The translations under genes and the position numbers were made by a program. The notes under the pieces are model-generated. The model saw only the letters and a program-made list of their open reading frames with translations. It was not told where the DNA came from and did not search any database. A stretch of DNA of 64,000 nt from Alentia gelatinosa (Eukaryota; Annelida; Polychaeta; Phyllodocida; Polynoidae), in assembly GCA_950022655.1 (NCBI GenBank), contig OX465584.1, positions 29,733,469 to 29,797,468 on the forward strand, read 5' to 3'. Positions within the stretch are counted from its first letter, which is position 1; each line of letters starts with the position of its first letter. This document shows positions 23,980 to 34,471 of the stretch, piece after piece.

Positions 23980-24444
23980 TCATATAGAAATGTGAGACAG
24001 GTTATATTTGTCTCTATGAACCCTAATTCGCAATCACTGACGGTTAAGAAATAACTGTACAGGGTCCTCGTTAGACTAGAAAAACTTGAAATACTTGAAG
24101 AAAATCGAAAAGAGATAAGTGAATTACAAGAAAATCGCAAATTCTATTCACGACATTATGTAAGGGTTGCCCGAGGTTGAGGAAAAGCAATGTGAGAAAT
24201 CACATAGCACATCAAATAATAAGACTCCGTTAAATCTGCGGGGGAGGAACAAAGATCTTTAGAATCCCAAACTGAACACATAATATCTATAATAGATGGT
24301 CATAATGATAACTTCGAAATTAGAGGTGATGAATTAAAAGCAATTAATTCACGATCACATAAAAAATGAAATTGAAAAATATCAATTCCCGCCCAAAATC
24401 GAAATTGTAATCCCGAGAAGAGCCCATAACTAAAGTCAACAGGA
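23980..24444 (+). other. Decayed coding-like sequence
   Basis: The plus strand near 24,060-24,175 reads as a charged helical peptide (KLEILEENRKEISELQEN) and then meets stops. More open stretches follow with stops and shifts. It looks like a dead ORF, perhaps a transposon ORF1, but I cannot assign it. Confidence 0.3.
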
Positions 24445-24807
24445 TTAATAGAATTGTCTAAATGGGAGAATGTAAAGAACGTTAGAGCGACTAGGAGTCG
24501 GGTTAAAGAGTAGATCTATGTCCGCAAGATTAATGATGTCACCCTCCAGCCTCATTTTCATTTCAAAGCAAATATGTGGCCGTAATGTATAGTTCGAGCA
24601 ACTGATGTTGTGCCCAGCAAAGTCAGTAAAGGTGTTCAGGTAAATATCTATCTTTAAAACTATTTCAGGGTATATAATAATAGGTATACGGTCTAGACTT
24701 TCTGTAAAGTTACTAGGAAATGTGCAAATAGCCCGATTGCACATACAATCTGGGCGATTGATGCATACTGTATAGCTCACACAAATCCTTAGGCAGTATT
24801 CTCCCAT
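24445..24807 (-). CDS. Unrecognised cysteine-containing ORF
   Basis: A 120-codon ORF opened by an ATG just after an in-frame stop. Cysteines are spread through it (CLRICVSY, CMCNRAICTF, NISCSNYT, HICFEM) with possible N-glycosylation sites NFT, NIS and NYT. The composition looks like a secreted or ectodomain segment rather than chance, but there is no signal peptide and I do not recognise the family. It may be one exon of a larger gene or a relic; no clear splice sites are seen at its edges. Confidence 0.3.
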   Translation of the reverse strand: MGEYCLRICVSYTVCINRPDCMCNRAICTFPSNFTESLDRIPIIIYPEIVLKIDIYLNTFTDFAGHNISCSNYTLRPHICFEMKMRLEGDIINLADIDLLFNPTPSRSNVLYILPFRQFY

Positions 24808-24819
24808 TCCTCATTCCTA

Positions 24820-25000
24820 TATGGTTTTTAATGAGCATTCATTGATTATGGCAGGGGAGCGCAGTTTTGGAACACTGGATGGTCAAAAAAAAAGTTGGTT
24901 TCCCCCATGGGAATACCTAAAAATAAATCCCCCCCCCCCCCCCCAAAAAAAATACCTGAAAAAGAATTGCCCCCTCCCTTGTAATGCTTCCAAGAAAGTC
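24820..25000. repeat. C-tract dispersed repeat, copy 1
   Basis: Contains GAGCATTCATTGATTATGGC followed by AAAATACCT-like blocks between runs of C (one of about 17). A second copy is at 28,490-28,682, where the ATTATGGC block is in opposite orientation relative to the C tracts. Confidence 0.5.
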
Positions 25001-25124
25001 ACCCCTGCCATAGGGATAGGGTAAAAGCACCTGGGAGGTCAAAACGATGTGGCCTTGTTTTGATAGGACTTTCCTTCTTTACCTTAGAAGAAACCCACTT
25101 ACAGTCAGTCATTTGTCAAAATTT

Positions 25125-25330
25125 TGACCACACTTGGTTGCTAAGTGGCAGGGGTGTTTGTCTCAAGCATGGGAGGTCATAGGTACAAACCCTGGTTGGG
25201 TTATACCAAAGACTTACACAAAAATGTACTCACTGCTCATTAGGCTTGACACCCACCATCAGAATGAGGAAAATGGGGCTAAGGCCCAAGTGAAGAAATG
25301 GCTGTATCGCCAAATTTGGTGATTGTACAC
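25125..25330 (+). mobile_element. tRNA-derived SINE
   Basis: An A-box-like TTGCTAAGTGG (25,138-25,148) and a B-box-like GGTACAAACCC (25,182-25,192) lie about 33 bases apart, as in tRNA-type polymerase III promoters. The block GGTTGGGTTATACCAAAGAC follows, a 3' region typical of invertebrate tRNA-derived SINEs. The copy is diverged and the 3' end is uncertain. Confidence 0.6.
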
Positions 25331-26261
25331 ACAATATTCCGTTCATAAAGATTGCTTAAAAATGAAAAAAATGGTAGTGGTCCCACTTCCGATGTGTAAT
25401 AATGACTGAAATTTGCCCTTTCGGAACATTGCCCAGATCTTGTCGTTTGATGTGGTATTCATGCTATAAACACACTCTCTTCATCTGATATGGAATAATC
25501 ATCTTCTGAAGATATATCTTGTAGCAGTTGTAGGTAACTTATGGTGTTCCAAGTATATATAGACACTTACTGCTACCAACAGTTTGTCAAGCTTGCCTTC
25601 ACCATGTTGCTTTTCCCAGTCATAGTCACCATTTCATTTGAATAGCATTTATACCTGGTGCTGCTCCCAAATGAGACCTTTGTTTCATTGCCTTGCAGAG
25701 CTTCAGCGAACACTGGCAGATTGTGACAAAAACTACACCCTTGGAGTAATCTTCCAATATCTGTGAACCTGTGTTCCACAGATGTCTAAAATAAGGTCTT
25801 TAGACCAGTTTTTAAACATCAGGAAAAACATATGAGGAATCAGAAGATTATATAAACACAGGTTTGCAGTTTTCTCATTACTATATACCTAAAATAACAT
25901 TAAGATAGTTACCTTATTTCAGCTGTTGGAGGCATTGCAAATCTAATTTTGGCACACACTGGTCATAGCCTCATGTGAGTTTTGCTAGCAAGTTTCAAAG
26001 TCTAGCACAAAGCCTTTCCTACTGCCACTTTTGGAATTCCCCACTTCCAAGTTCAGAGCAATGCTGGTTTGTGATGTCATATAACTCTCCCACCCTACAC
26101 TTAGTGTTGATATGAGGTTCTACATGCAGGCACAGGCAAATGCTTGAAGTGTGATAGCATCAAGCGTGATGCCAACTGGTTGAAGTTGGCTGCTCTACTG
26201 CACGATGCTATGATGACTGTTTCTGTTTATGCTCCTAGTCTCTATAGTTGTAAGATTCTGC
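25331..26261. other. No gene seen
   Basis: AT-rich. Short ORFs only, for example 25,573-25,779 minus, with no motif. Confidence 0.4.
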
Positions 26262-27294
26262 TAATGGCCAGATGTCACAGATCGTCGTCAAATGGCCCTT
26301 ATTTCTTCTCCACTCAATAAAACGCTAAATATAATATCTATCTATGATTTTATTGTGTGTACTAGTAGGGCTCGGTCAGAGCTTTAAAGGGAACCATGAT
26401 TTTGCCTATGTGGGTTCATAAATAATGGAGCTATAAGGCTGAAACTACCCCAAAAAGGCTGTTTTTTATTGATATAAAGCAAACACCATAATTGTAACTA
26501 TCAGCATTATTAGTAAAAGATAATAATATTGATAATTATTGTTCTTAACTGAGCCCCAATAGATTAAGGATTTTTTTTAGACCATATACACATATTTGGG
26601 CAGGCTAGTATAGCACAGAGGGGAATAAAAGATGTCATGGTAAGCCTTAACATGTACCTATGTTTATATATAAAAATATTATGCCTAACTGTATTGTGAT
26701 AGCAGTCAGAGCCTATTCACCAGTTTTGTGTAGTTTTTGTGTGGAAACGATTGACTCCCACCCTACAGTGATAACTCACAAAGATGTTATATTTGACTAC
26801 TGTCCATTTCATGTAAATACCCCTCTAATATCAAGGTAACTTCACATGGTACCAGCTTTCTTGTACTCCTTCTCTGTACATAGTCATGAACCCATATCTG
26901 ACAATGTGGAAACGATTGACTCCCTGTGGAAACGATTGACTCCCTAGCTGAAATACCCTTAGTAAGGTTCAAAACAAAAAGAAAGAATACCTACTCAAAC
27001 TAGTGATGGAGCTTAAAAACATATTGGACAATTAGCATTCAAAATTAAATTTATTAGTATAATCTCTGCAGTGTATAGAAAGAGGGAGTCAATCGTTTCC
27101 ACATAGTAAATGTACTACCAAACTTTGGCTCTGTGGTGTATGTTTATTATAGGTATTTAACCTACCCTCATACATTCAACATATTCCCCACTCACTGTAC
27201 TATTCACACACAAAAGGTTTCCACCATACTCCTAACTTTATTTTTGACCCCTGTCCCAGTCCATTTGACGATGATCCGTGACATCTGGCCTAAT
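26262..27294. mobile_element. Non-autonomous DNA transposon, 30-bp inverted ends
   Basis: Inverted ends at 26,266-26,295 and 27,261-27,290 match at 28 of 30 positions; each end starts GGCCAGATGTCAC. TAAT flanks both sides (26,262-26,265 and 27,291-27,294) as a 4-bp target duplication. There is no transposase ORF inside. The superfamily is not assigned. It contains the 20-bp repeat cluster at 26,740-27,103. Confidence 0.75.
26740..27103. repeat. 20-bp motif, three direct and one inverted copy
   Basis: TGTGGAAACGATTGACTCCC occurs exactly at 26,740-26,759, 26,905-26,924 and 26,925-26,944, and inverted at 27,084-27,103. The outer direct and inverted copies could be ends of an element nested in the larger transposon, or the copies could be subterminal protein-binding repeats. 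Confidence 0.8.
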
Positions 27295-28489
27295 GTTCTA
27301 ACCCGAAATCAGGGATGCAACCCCTGCAAATCAAGGCTGTAGTTAGCAGCTAGCAGACACCTAGAACCTAATTCTCACTGAAGTCAGTTATTGAGACTTG
27401 GTTGTTCACATGCAAATATCCAGCAGCAATTGCTTTCTTGATATGTACCATTGATTGGTAGTCATCAGGCTCCCTTCACTGTTTCTGGTATCAGTATCAT
27501 TGACATGCAAATATGGATCCTTGGTATGAGTGGATCAACCCATGGTGTGGCACTACAGAAGGAAGACAAAAGTCCATTTTTTTAACTCAAAACCCCTTCA
27601 ACTCAACGTAGAGTTCTCTTTGCTAATAGTGCTCTTCCATAGATATGGTAATCTCATTGAAACTAGGAACAAATAGTATGTTCATCATTAATAAATGAGT
27701 ATGCAATTCTAAATGAATAACGATTAAAAGGTTTGGGTTACATTTAGTCAATGAATAGTTTTCTGTAATACACTTGTACCCAGTAAACTTGTCATTTCTG
27801 CAACTGCCTATCTTGGATTCAAACATATCAAGCACCAGTGAGTGTTGAGGTATTTTGGTCTTGAGTGAATGGTCATGGTCAGCTTGTCATGCCTCAAAGA
27901 CCCTGAGACACTGGCTGCCTACTCTGTCCTCACTATCACAGTAAATAACATGCAGATAGTGAAAGGATAGTTTTCTGGAAGCAACCTGGAAGTTAAATGT
28001 GACCACTCTAACCTCTTGACATTGTATATAGCGAGTGCAAGCACACTCTAATGAGCAGCAACAGGGGCATTTTGAAACACTTGATGTAGTAAATGCTTCT
28101 AATTCACTAATGTTGAGGGAACAAATGATGATTTTGTGAGACTACTTTGATTCTGGGACAAATGTACAAGTGTTTGACCATTGTCGTCTGCCTCCACATC
28201 AGTCAGACTGAAGGAGGGTGCCCACCTGTCTCCCATTAGAGAAACTGGACTGCAACCATAGACACTGAACTGTGTACTGCCTGAACAAAGGCATACAAAA
28301 CCTGCTGTGAGGCAGAATGCCTTGTCCCATTTTTTTCTGGACAAATAAAAAAAATGCCAGGGAATGACTTAACTATAGTTACCTTGTCCATTTATTATTA
28401 ATATAGTAGTACAACTTAGCTGATTTATTGTTATATGATATGAATGCTTTCATTACAAATATCAATTTTTGTCATTGAACACAAATATT
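27295..28489. other. No gene seen
   Basis: AT-rich with short ORFs only (for example 28,099-28,344, minus), none recognised. Confidence 0.4.
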
Positions 28490-28682
28490 GGAGTCATTAT
28501 TTAGCAAAAAAACGTCCACCCCCCCCCCGGAAAAATAGTGACAACAAATTTGACCCCACATTGAAATACCAAAAAGGAATTGGCCCCCCCACTTGGAATA
28601 CAAATATATGTTTGCCCCCCCCCCCCTTGGAGTACCCAAAGAAAATACCCCCCCGGCCATAATTATTGAACGCTCCCTAAAG
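28490..28682. repeat. C-tract dispersed repeat, copy 2
   Basis: Several C runs separated by AAAATACC/GGAATAC-like blocks, closed by GGCCATAATTATTGAACGCT, the inverse of the block that opens copy 1 at 24,820. The minus strand is a good candidate for G-quadruplex folding. Confidence 0.55.
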
Positions 28683-29611
28683 AGTCTACATTACATAGGG
28701 CATCACATGTTCGACGGACTATCACTGCTATTTCATATCTAACAATTCTTACATATTGCATGTATAGTCTTAAACTTTTAGAGCCGTGCTGAACCTGCTG
28801 TGAACGATTGGGCAGCTTTATTGCCAATTACTATTTTTGTTTGTCATAACTCTACTCTCTGCTATTTCTATTCTCATTTAAACTTAATAACACAGGACTA
28901 GTTTAACCAGCATCCTATTTTTCTGAGCAAAGACCAGTATAAATAAATGATTAAAAAAAGACTTACATCATGAAAAGTGTGGGGTTTTTTTTATTAAATC
29001 ACTTCTACTAGTCATTTCACCGTAATTTCCAAAAAAATGGCCCTCTCCCCATTTGGAAGGCACAGTCTGGTGCCATTGGGAGAGAGCAAGAAGCCGATAT
29101 TGCAGTTCGCATGCTCGTCAACCTTCCACCACCTTCTCCAAACAAACGTCCTTTCCTATCCGCACGGTGGCGCCACAAGCAACACGTGAGCCTCTGTGAA
29201 GTCACGTTGACACCGACTCAGGACACAGTGAAAGTGAGCGAGCCGCCATTGAGCGCAACGCCCGCTGGGAACACACGCCCTCTGGTGGATGGTGTCCTTC
29301 ATACAGCGCCACCTGGATGGTAATGGTTGGTGGGTTTGTGTCTGAAAAACGAGACGCAGTGGTCGGTTTTACATGGACTCGAGGGTTGCATGCGCAAGCC
29401 CCTGTATGCCCTCCCTCGCGCGGCTACCTATACGGTGCGCACGCGCAGCGCACAGGGCGGTCACGTGATTGGCTTCAGCTGCAGGCCCTATAGACAGAGC
29501 GTGAGAAGGAACGCCTCTCGCCCTGCTGGCACCTAGACCTCGGTGTGTAGACATTGTCTGGGCCGTCTCCGGTCCACACTGCTATCACGTCCGGCGAAAG
29601 ATGGTCGGGCA
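28683..29611. other. AT-rich, then CpG-richer stretch
   Basis: 28,683-29,139 shows nothing. From 29,140 to about 29,560 G+C and CpG rise clearly, with short ORFs in several frames and GGCGCCAC-type boxes. This may be a regulatory island. No exon can be supported. Confidence 0.3.
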
Positions 29612-29673
29612 GTGGGTGGGTGGGTGGGTGGGCTAGGGGGTGGGTGGGTGGTAGGGGTGGGTGGGCGGTGGGT
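29612..29673 (+). repeat. (GGGT)n tract, G-quadruplex prone
   Basis: Repeated GGGTGGGT with interruptions, providing many closely spaced GGG runs on the plus strand. Confidence 0.85.
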
Positions 29674-30526
29674 ACACGGTCGGCCAGTGGGTTGGTGCGA
29701 GGGTGAAGGGTGACTGGAGGAAAGGGTGTAAAGTACCGGAAATATGTGTGAATTATTTAAGTAGCTGTATTGAACAAATCTAGAAACATCAAAATCCGGA
29801 TCAATTTCTATGGACGTTTACATATAGAGGAAGATGATATTGGACTGCCTGTCATGCCAGTGCTTACCTGCTTTTTTCCCTTCTTTTTTCCCACTCACAT
29901 TTCCCACAATATTCGTACCATGAGTCACTTGCTGAACTGACATTGCTATATTAATGGAGCTAACGCCCCTACCTCAATTACACCCATTACTTATTCTAAA
30001 ACACTTATTTTCATCATATTTCGACAAATCGTCCACATCACTGTTTTATCCTTCAAGACGTTATGGTTACCATCAGCGAATATATGTAGACATAGAAAAC
30101 AACCTTCCTTTTGGCGAACCTGTCTTTGTTCAAGGTCACCTGTCGCCTACATAGTCCCGACGCCACAGGAGTGACGTATAGGTCACACAGCTATTGTGTT
30201 ATTGGGGCGGCCATCTTGACGCCCCAACGCGACGCCATCCAAAACACCAGGTGGCGGGACCGATTATCAATAGAATTCATCAAGAATATTTTGTGGGCAT
30301 GTCATGGAGGAATTTTAGCCTTGTCTCAATATTATCGGGAACAGGATCTGCCAACAGTCAGATTGTTTTCTTACTATAACTTGACTCAATCTCATGGGGA
30401 AAAAGCCATTTTGATAACTGTGGTAGCAGGGGGTAAAACGTTGTGTCAGCAGTCAGATTTAATAGGCAGTTGTCTGGCAGATCGGGGGCAGGAGTCAGAG
30501 AACGGGTGGTCAAACAAGGGACGGAG
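29674..30526. other. No gene recognised; promoter-like box
   Basis: A GGCCATCTTGAC motif near 30,209 resembles a YY1 site and sits near a TGACGTAT box at about 30,171. An open frame runs from here into the minisatellite but has no recognisable domain. Confidence 0.25.
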
Positions 30527-31320
30527 GGTAGCAGTCAGATGACAGACAGGGGATGCAGACAAGCAGCCGTCAGACAGGGTATGGCAGGTAGCCTTCAGAT
30601 GGCAGACAGGGGATGGCATGTCACAGTCAGGTTCCAGACAGGAGATGGTGTTTCACAGTCAGATGGCAGACAGGAGATGACATGTCCCAGTCAGATGGCA
30701 GACAGGAGATGGCTTGTCCCAGTCAGATGGCAGACAGGAGATGGCTTGTCCCAGTCAGATGGCAGACAGGAGATGGCATGTCCCAGTAAGATGGCAGACA
30801 GGAGATGGCATGTCCCAGTCAGATGGCAGACAGGAGATGGCATGTCCCAGTCAGATGGCAGACAGGAGATGGCATGTCCCAGTCAGATGGCAGACAGGAG
30901 ATGGTGTGTCCCAGTCAGATGGCAGACAGGAGATGGCATGTCCCAGTCAGATGGCAGACAGGAGATGGCATGTTGCATTCAGTCGCAGTCTGATGACAGA
31001 CAGGGGATACAGGCAGCAGTCAGATGGCAGACAGGGGATGGTGTGTCACAGTCAGATGGCAGACAGGGGATGGCATGTCGTAGTCAGATGACAGACAGGA
31101 GATGGTGTGTCACAGTCAGATGGCAGACAGGGAATGGCGTGTCACAGTCAATTGGTAGACAGGGAATGGCATGTCATAGTCAAATGGCAGACAGGGGATG
31201 GCATGTCACAGTCAGGTGCCAGACAATGAATGGTGTGTCCCACACTCAGGTGGCAAACAGAGGATAGCGAAAGCAGTCAGATGGCAGACAGGGAATGACT
31301 GGCAGCAGTCCGATGGCGGA
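30527..31320 (+). repeat. 32-bp minisatellite, about 25 units
   Basis: The unit is CAGTCAGATGGCAGACAGGA followed by GATGGCATGTCC. The middle units (about 30,650-30,970) are nearly identical; the outer ones are diverged and vary in length. Since 32 is not a multiple of 3 and the unit lacks stops in all frames, a 274-codon ORF (30,443-31,267) runs through it with a 32-residue period. That ORF is almost certainly a by-product. Confidence 0.95.
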
Positions 31321-33164
31321 GAGGATGCAGCAGGCAGATGGCGAGTAGAGGTCAGATGAGGACGGCCTGAAGCCCTCAGGAGTACATCGGCTTAGTGATT
31401 GTTCGCGGAATTGGGCGACTTCCCGGGAGTCCCCGTCGCCGGTAGTCTCTCCGGATGATGGATTCATTCACCAGGGGCTGAGCCCTGTTTGATCACGAGA
31501 TCAGCAACACTAGCGCCCCGTTGTGGCAGATGCACAGGTGCTAGCGCCTGATAACGGCCCTTGTCGGTAGGCGGTCATGTCATGTCTGCAAACTGGGCCG
31601 TTGAAATTATGGCTGTAAATTTCCTAAAATCGACTGTTTTTTGCACTGGGAGTCACAGCCGTACTACCAAAGAATCCCTAGGCTTTATTGCTGCGCAATA
31701 AGCAAATATATTTTAGTGAAACAGATTCAGCTCATTGGGGGTTAAGTATACTTGTACCATGCTTGTTAGGGAAATCTATGAGCCCATAGGGCATATTATG
31801 GAGGTAAAGATCAACGCTGACAGAGGTTGGCTAGCTCAGCTTTTATTGGTCATGTACAACGGCTAAGCTCAGTAAATGTCAAAGTGATTGATCAATTCCT
31901 ATCTGGAAATAACCTGAACTACCTTGTCTCTTTGGATCTCTTTGGACAAATTTATACATAACAATCACTGACCATATACCATGTAAACTTTGACCTTTGA
32001 AAAGCCTCATACAGGAAGACAGGCAAAGTTTAAGTTGACTATTAAGGAAGAAACCTTAATGTCCAATTGGATATTTTCACTGATAAACGGTATTTTCGTT
32101 GAATCTCAATTTCGGAATCAATGTTGTGTTCCCCAGAATGTTAAACCTTCCCACCAGCCAATATTGACGTTTTTGTTGAGATGATTACTCTAACTATATA
32201 TCACAGTCTATACGGTAGAATTAAATGTAACAGCTTGTCAATCAATTAGTTCTGCGTAGGGTAATAATTAGGTATCTAGATAAAGAATAAATCGTTAAAA
32301 AGATTAAGTTTAAATTCCTCAAATCTTTACGTGTATACCATTTAGTGTGGTATACAACTATATTTCTGAATACCAAATGAATGGGACTTATGGATCAACC
32401 TGTTCATTGTGTTTGATGTTTATCAACCTGCTCAATCGACTAAATCTCTTAATTGCCACAGATTCAAATCTGTTTTAGGCATTATCTATAACATAAAGTT
32501 CTCCTTTCAATGGATGCAGACATCGGTATCAACTTGTGCAGGCTTCATCACATCTAAATTCGAGTTCACAAAATGGACGCTTCTTTAATTGGGAATCCAC
32601 ATATTTATGTTCCATTTTGATAATAACCAAAAGATTTGATAAAAAGCTATTCTATTTTGCTTTAATGAAGACATTCTCCTAAATAACAGATTGGTCAGCA
32701 TGTCACTGTTTCACTCCATCTCCTCGGGACGTGTGTTTCATGAACATGGACTAAACAGTAAATGTTAAGTCAACATGTTGTTTTTTTTACATCTACACCG
32801 ATACCGTACAGAATGGGCTGAAATAATGACGCCGTATTTTACAAGCAAATCACGGTTCCTCCGCCATAGAATGTGTCCTGAAAGAGGGACTGCTGTTTAC
32901 TAATGTCAAATTTTTTCATGATTTCTTCCTAATTACTACAAGTTTGTATTTTTTGCTTTTCTATGTCAGTAGAGAACTAACATTTGCTGTATCCTAACGA
33001 TTCGTTATTTCAAGTGTGAGGGTCGGGCAGGCTTTCTCTTGGCACATTGCCAATCAATGAAAGTTATTCCCAGTGAAGGACTATTCAACTACTTCTTTGA
33101 TGTCATTTATATCAGTAGATATCAATAGGACTTTACAAATTAAAGATGCCATTCCTATGAACCA
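31321..33164. other. No gene seen
   Basis: The first 300 bases are moderately GC-rich; the rest is AT-rich. No ORF or motif is recognised. Confidence 0.4.
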
Positions 33165-33974
33165 GGGCCCTGTTTTTCAGTCACGATATCCTCTTTGTAA
33201 GATATCTTACAGCTGTCAGTGTACTATAGATAAGACATCTTTGGGGATCGGCCAACGATTGTCCGTCAAGAGCACTTAGACTGCAGCCAGGTGTACTATA
33301 GATAAGACATCTTTAGGGTCACGTGGTTCCAAATGTCTTCCAAAGTGTCTTAGACCTAAGACATCTATGGACATGTCGTACAGTATGCGCAACTTCACTT
33401 CCCGTAGGAATTAAGCAATGAAATTTTAACACGAGTAAGGTATACATATAACCTATAATCGTACCAAATATGAAGAAAATCGGCCGCACCGTTCCGAAGA
33501 TATCGGCGTTTGAAGTTCGTCATAGCAATCTCTGCTCTGGTGGCCAGTGTACCCCTACGCTCACGTGACTCTAATTTATGCAGTGACCTCGAGTTCACTG
33601 GACGTGGGAGGGTGCAAAGGCCAGAGCAGACGATTGCTATGACAAAGTTCAAACACCGATATCTTCGAAACGGTGTGGCCCATCTTCTTCATATTTAGTA
33701 CGATTATAAGTTATATGTCTCCCTTACTCGTGTTAAAATTTCATTCCTAGATTCGTATGGGAAGCACGGGAAATCCTCTATATACACACAGTGAGCTTTG
33801 ATAGAGCCTGAGACAGTTCTAGACTTGAGACACTTTTAGCGGCGATCGAGCGCGCCGCACTGAGATCGTGTCTATAGCACACCCGCCATTTTGTGTCTTG
33901 CAAATTGTCTTCCAATCGTGGAGACATCTTAGGGTATCGTTGGGCGATTATGTCTTGACTGAAAAACAGGGCCC
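33165..33974. mobile_element. Inverted-repeat DNA element hosting another
   Basis: Perfect 19-bp inverted ends GGGCCCTGTTTTTCAGTCA at 33,165-33,183 and 33,956-33,974. Inside, TAGATAAGACATCTTT-type motifs repeat (near 33,226 and 33,297). The second element at 33,398-33,767 lies in the middle. No target duplication is clear and there is no transposase ORF. Confidence 0.7.
33398..33767. mobile_element. Long-arm palindromic MITE, nested
   Basis: Arms of about 130 bp (33,417-33,545 and 33,617-33,745) are inverted copies of each other with scattered mismatches. Both carry AAATTTTAACACGAGTAAGG and GAAGATATCGG. The spacer is about 70 bp. Weaker similarity (CTTCCC) extends outward to the given limits. 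It would fold into a long hairpin. Confidence 0.75.
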
Positions 33975-34318
33975 AGGCCTTTTATGATAAGCGCGCCAAT
34001 TGTCATATATATTATCTTCCGTTTTGAGAATAATAGATATTAAATCATACTCTTGTGTAAGTTCTTCAGGTCTCAATTTTAGGAGAGAAGAATATATTCG
34101 GACGATATTAACGGCAAGACATAAGCATATAACATACATTTCGTTCATTATGAATCTGTCTATCTTAGAATTCAATTATCTAAGAAATGTCATACTATTC
34201 TATATATAATCAAAGTACACCAACTTTCTCAACATTGACAAAGCCTTTGTAGTAGCATATGACAGTAAATTGAATTGGCATGGTGTTGAACCGTCATATA
34301 TTGCCTTTTACTTGGTGT

Positions 34319-34471
34319 TTAAGCATCGAAAACAAATATAACAGCCAGGAATATTTGACCGAGGATGATCACCCATGAGGAGGCGGAGGTGACTGCTGTC
34401 TTTGAGAGGCCGACTGAAGTGGCGTTCCAGTTATTGCAGCCAGATGACTTACTACAACACCGCAGGCAGTC
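34319..34471 (-). CDS. FU-LU gene, last exon (LU end, GPI signal)
   Basis: 153 bp including the stop. DCLRCCSKSSGCNN is the CC-x5-CN signature closing LU domains. A Ser/Thr spacer with small residues (SASS) suits a GPI attachment site, and WVIILGQIFLAVIFVF is the hydrophobic tail. Only three residues follow, so a true cytoplasmic domain is absent. Confidence 0.88.
   Translation of the reverse strand, partial: DCLRCCSKSSGCNNWNATSVGLSKTAVTSASSWVIILGQIFLAVIFVFDA

Noticed and set aside
28472..28660. Gly-rich and Pro-rich ORFs on both strands
   Set aside because: Produced by the C tracts of the dispersed repeat.
30443..31267. 274-codon ORF with a repeating Met-Ala-Asp-Arg-Arg-Trp pattern
   Set aside because: It is just the translation of the 32-bp minisatellite, which lacks stops in all plus frames.
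30527..31320. Possible CRISPR-like array
   Set aside because: The 32-bp units are head to tail with no unique spacers, and the DNA is clearly eukaryotic.
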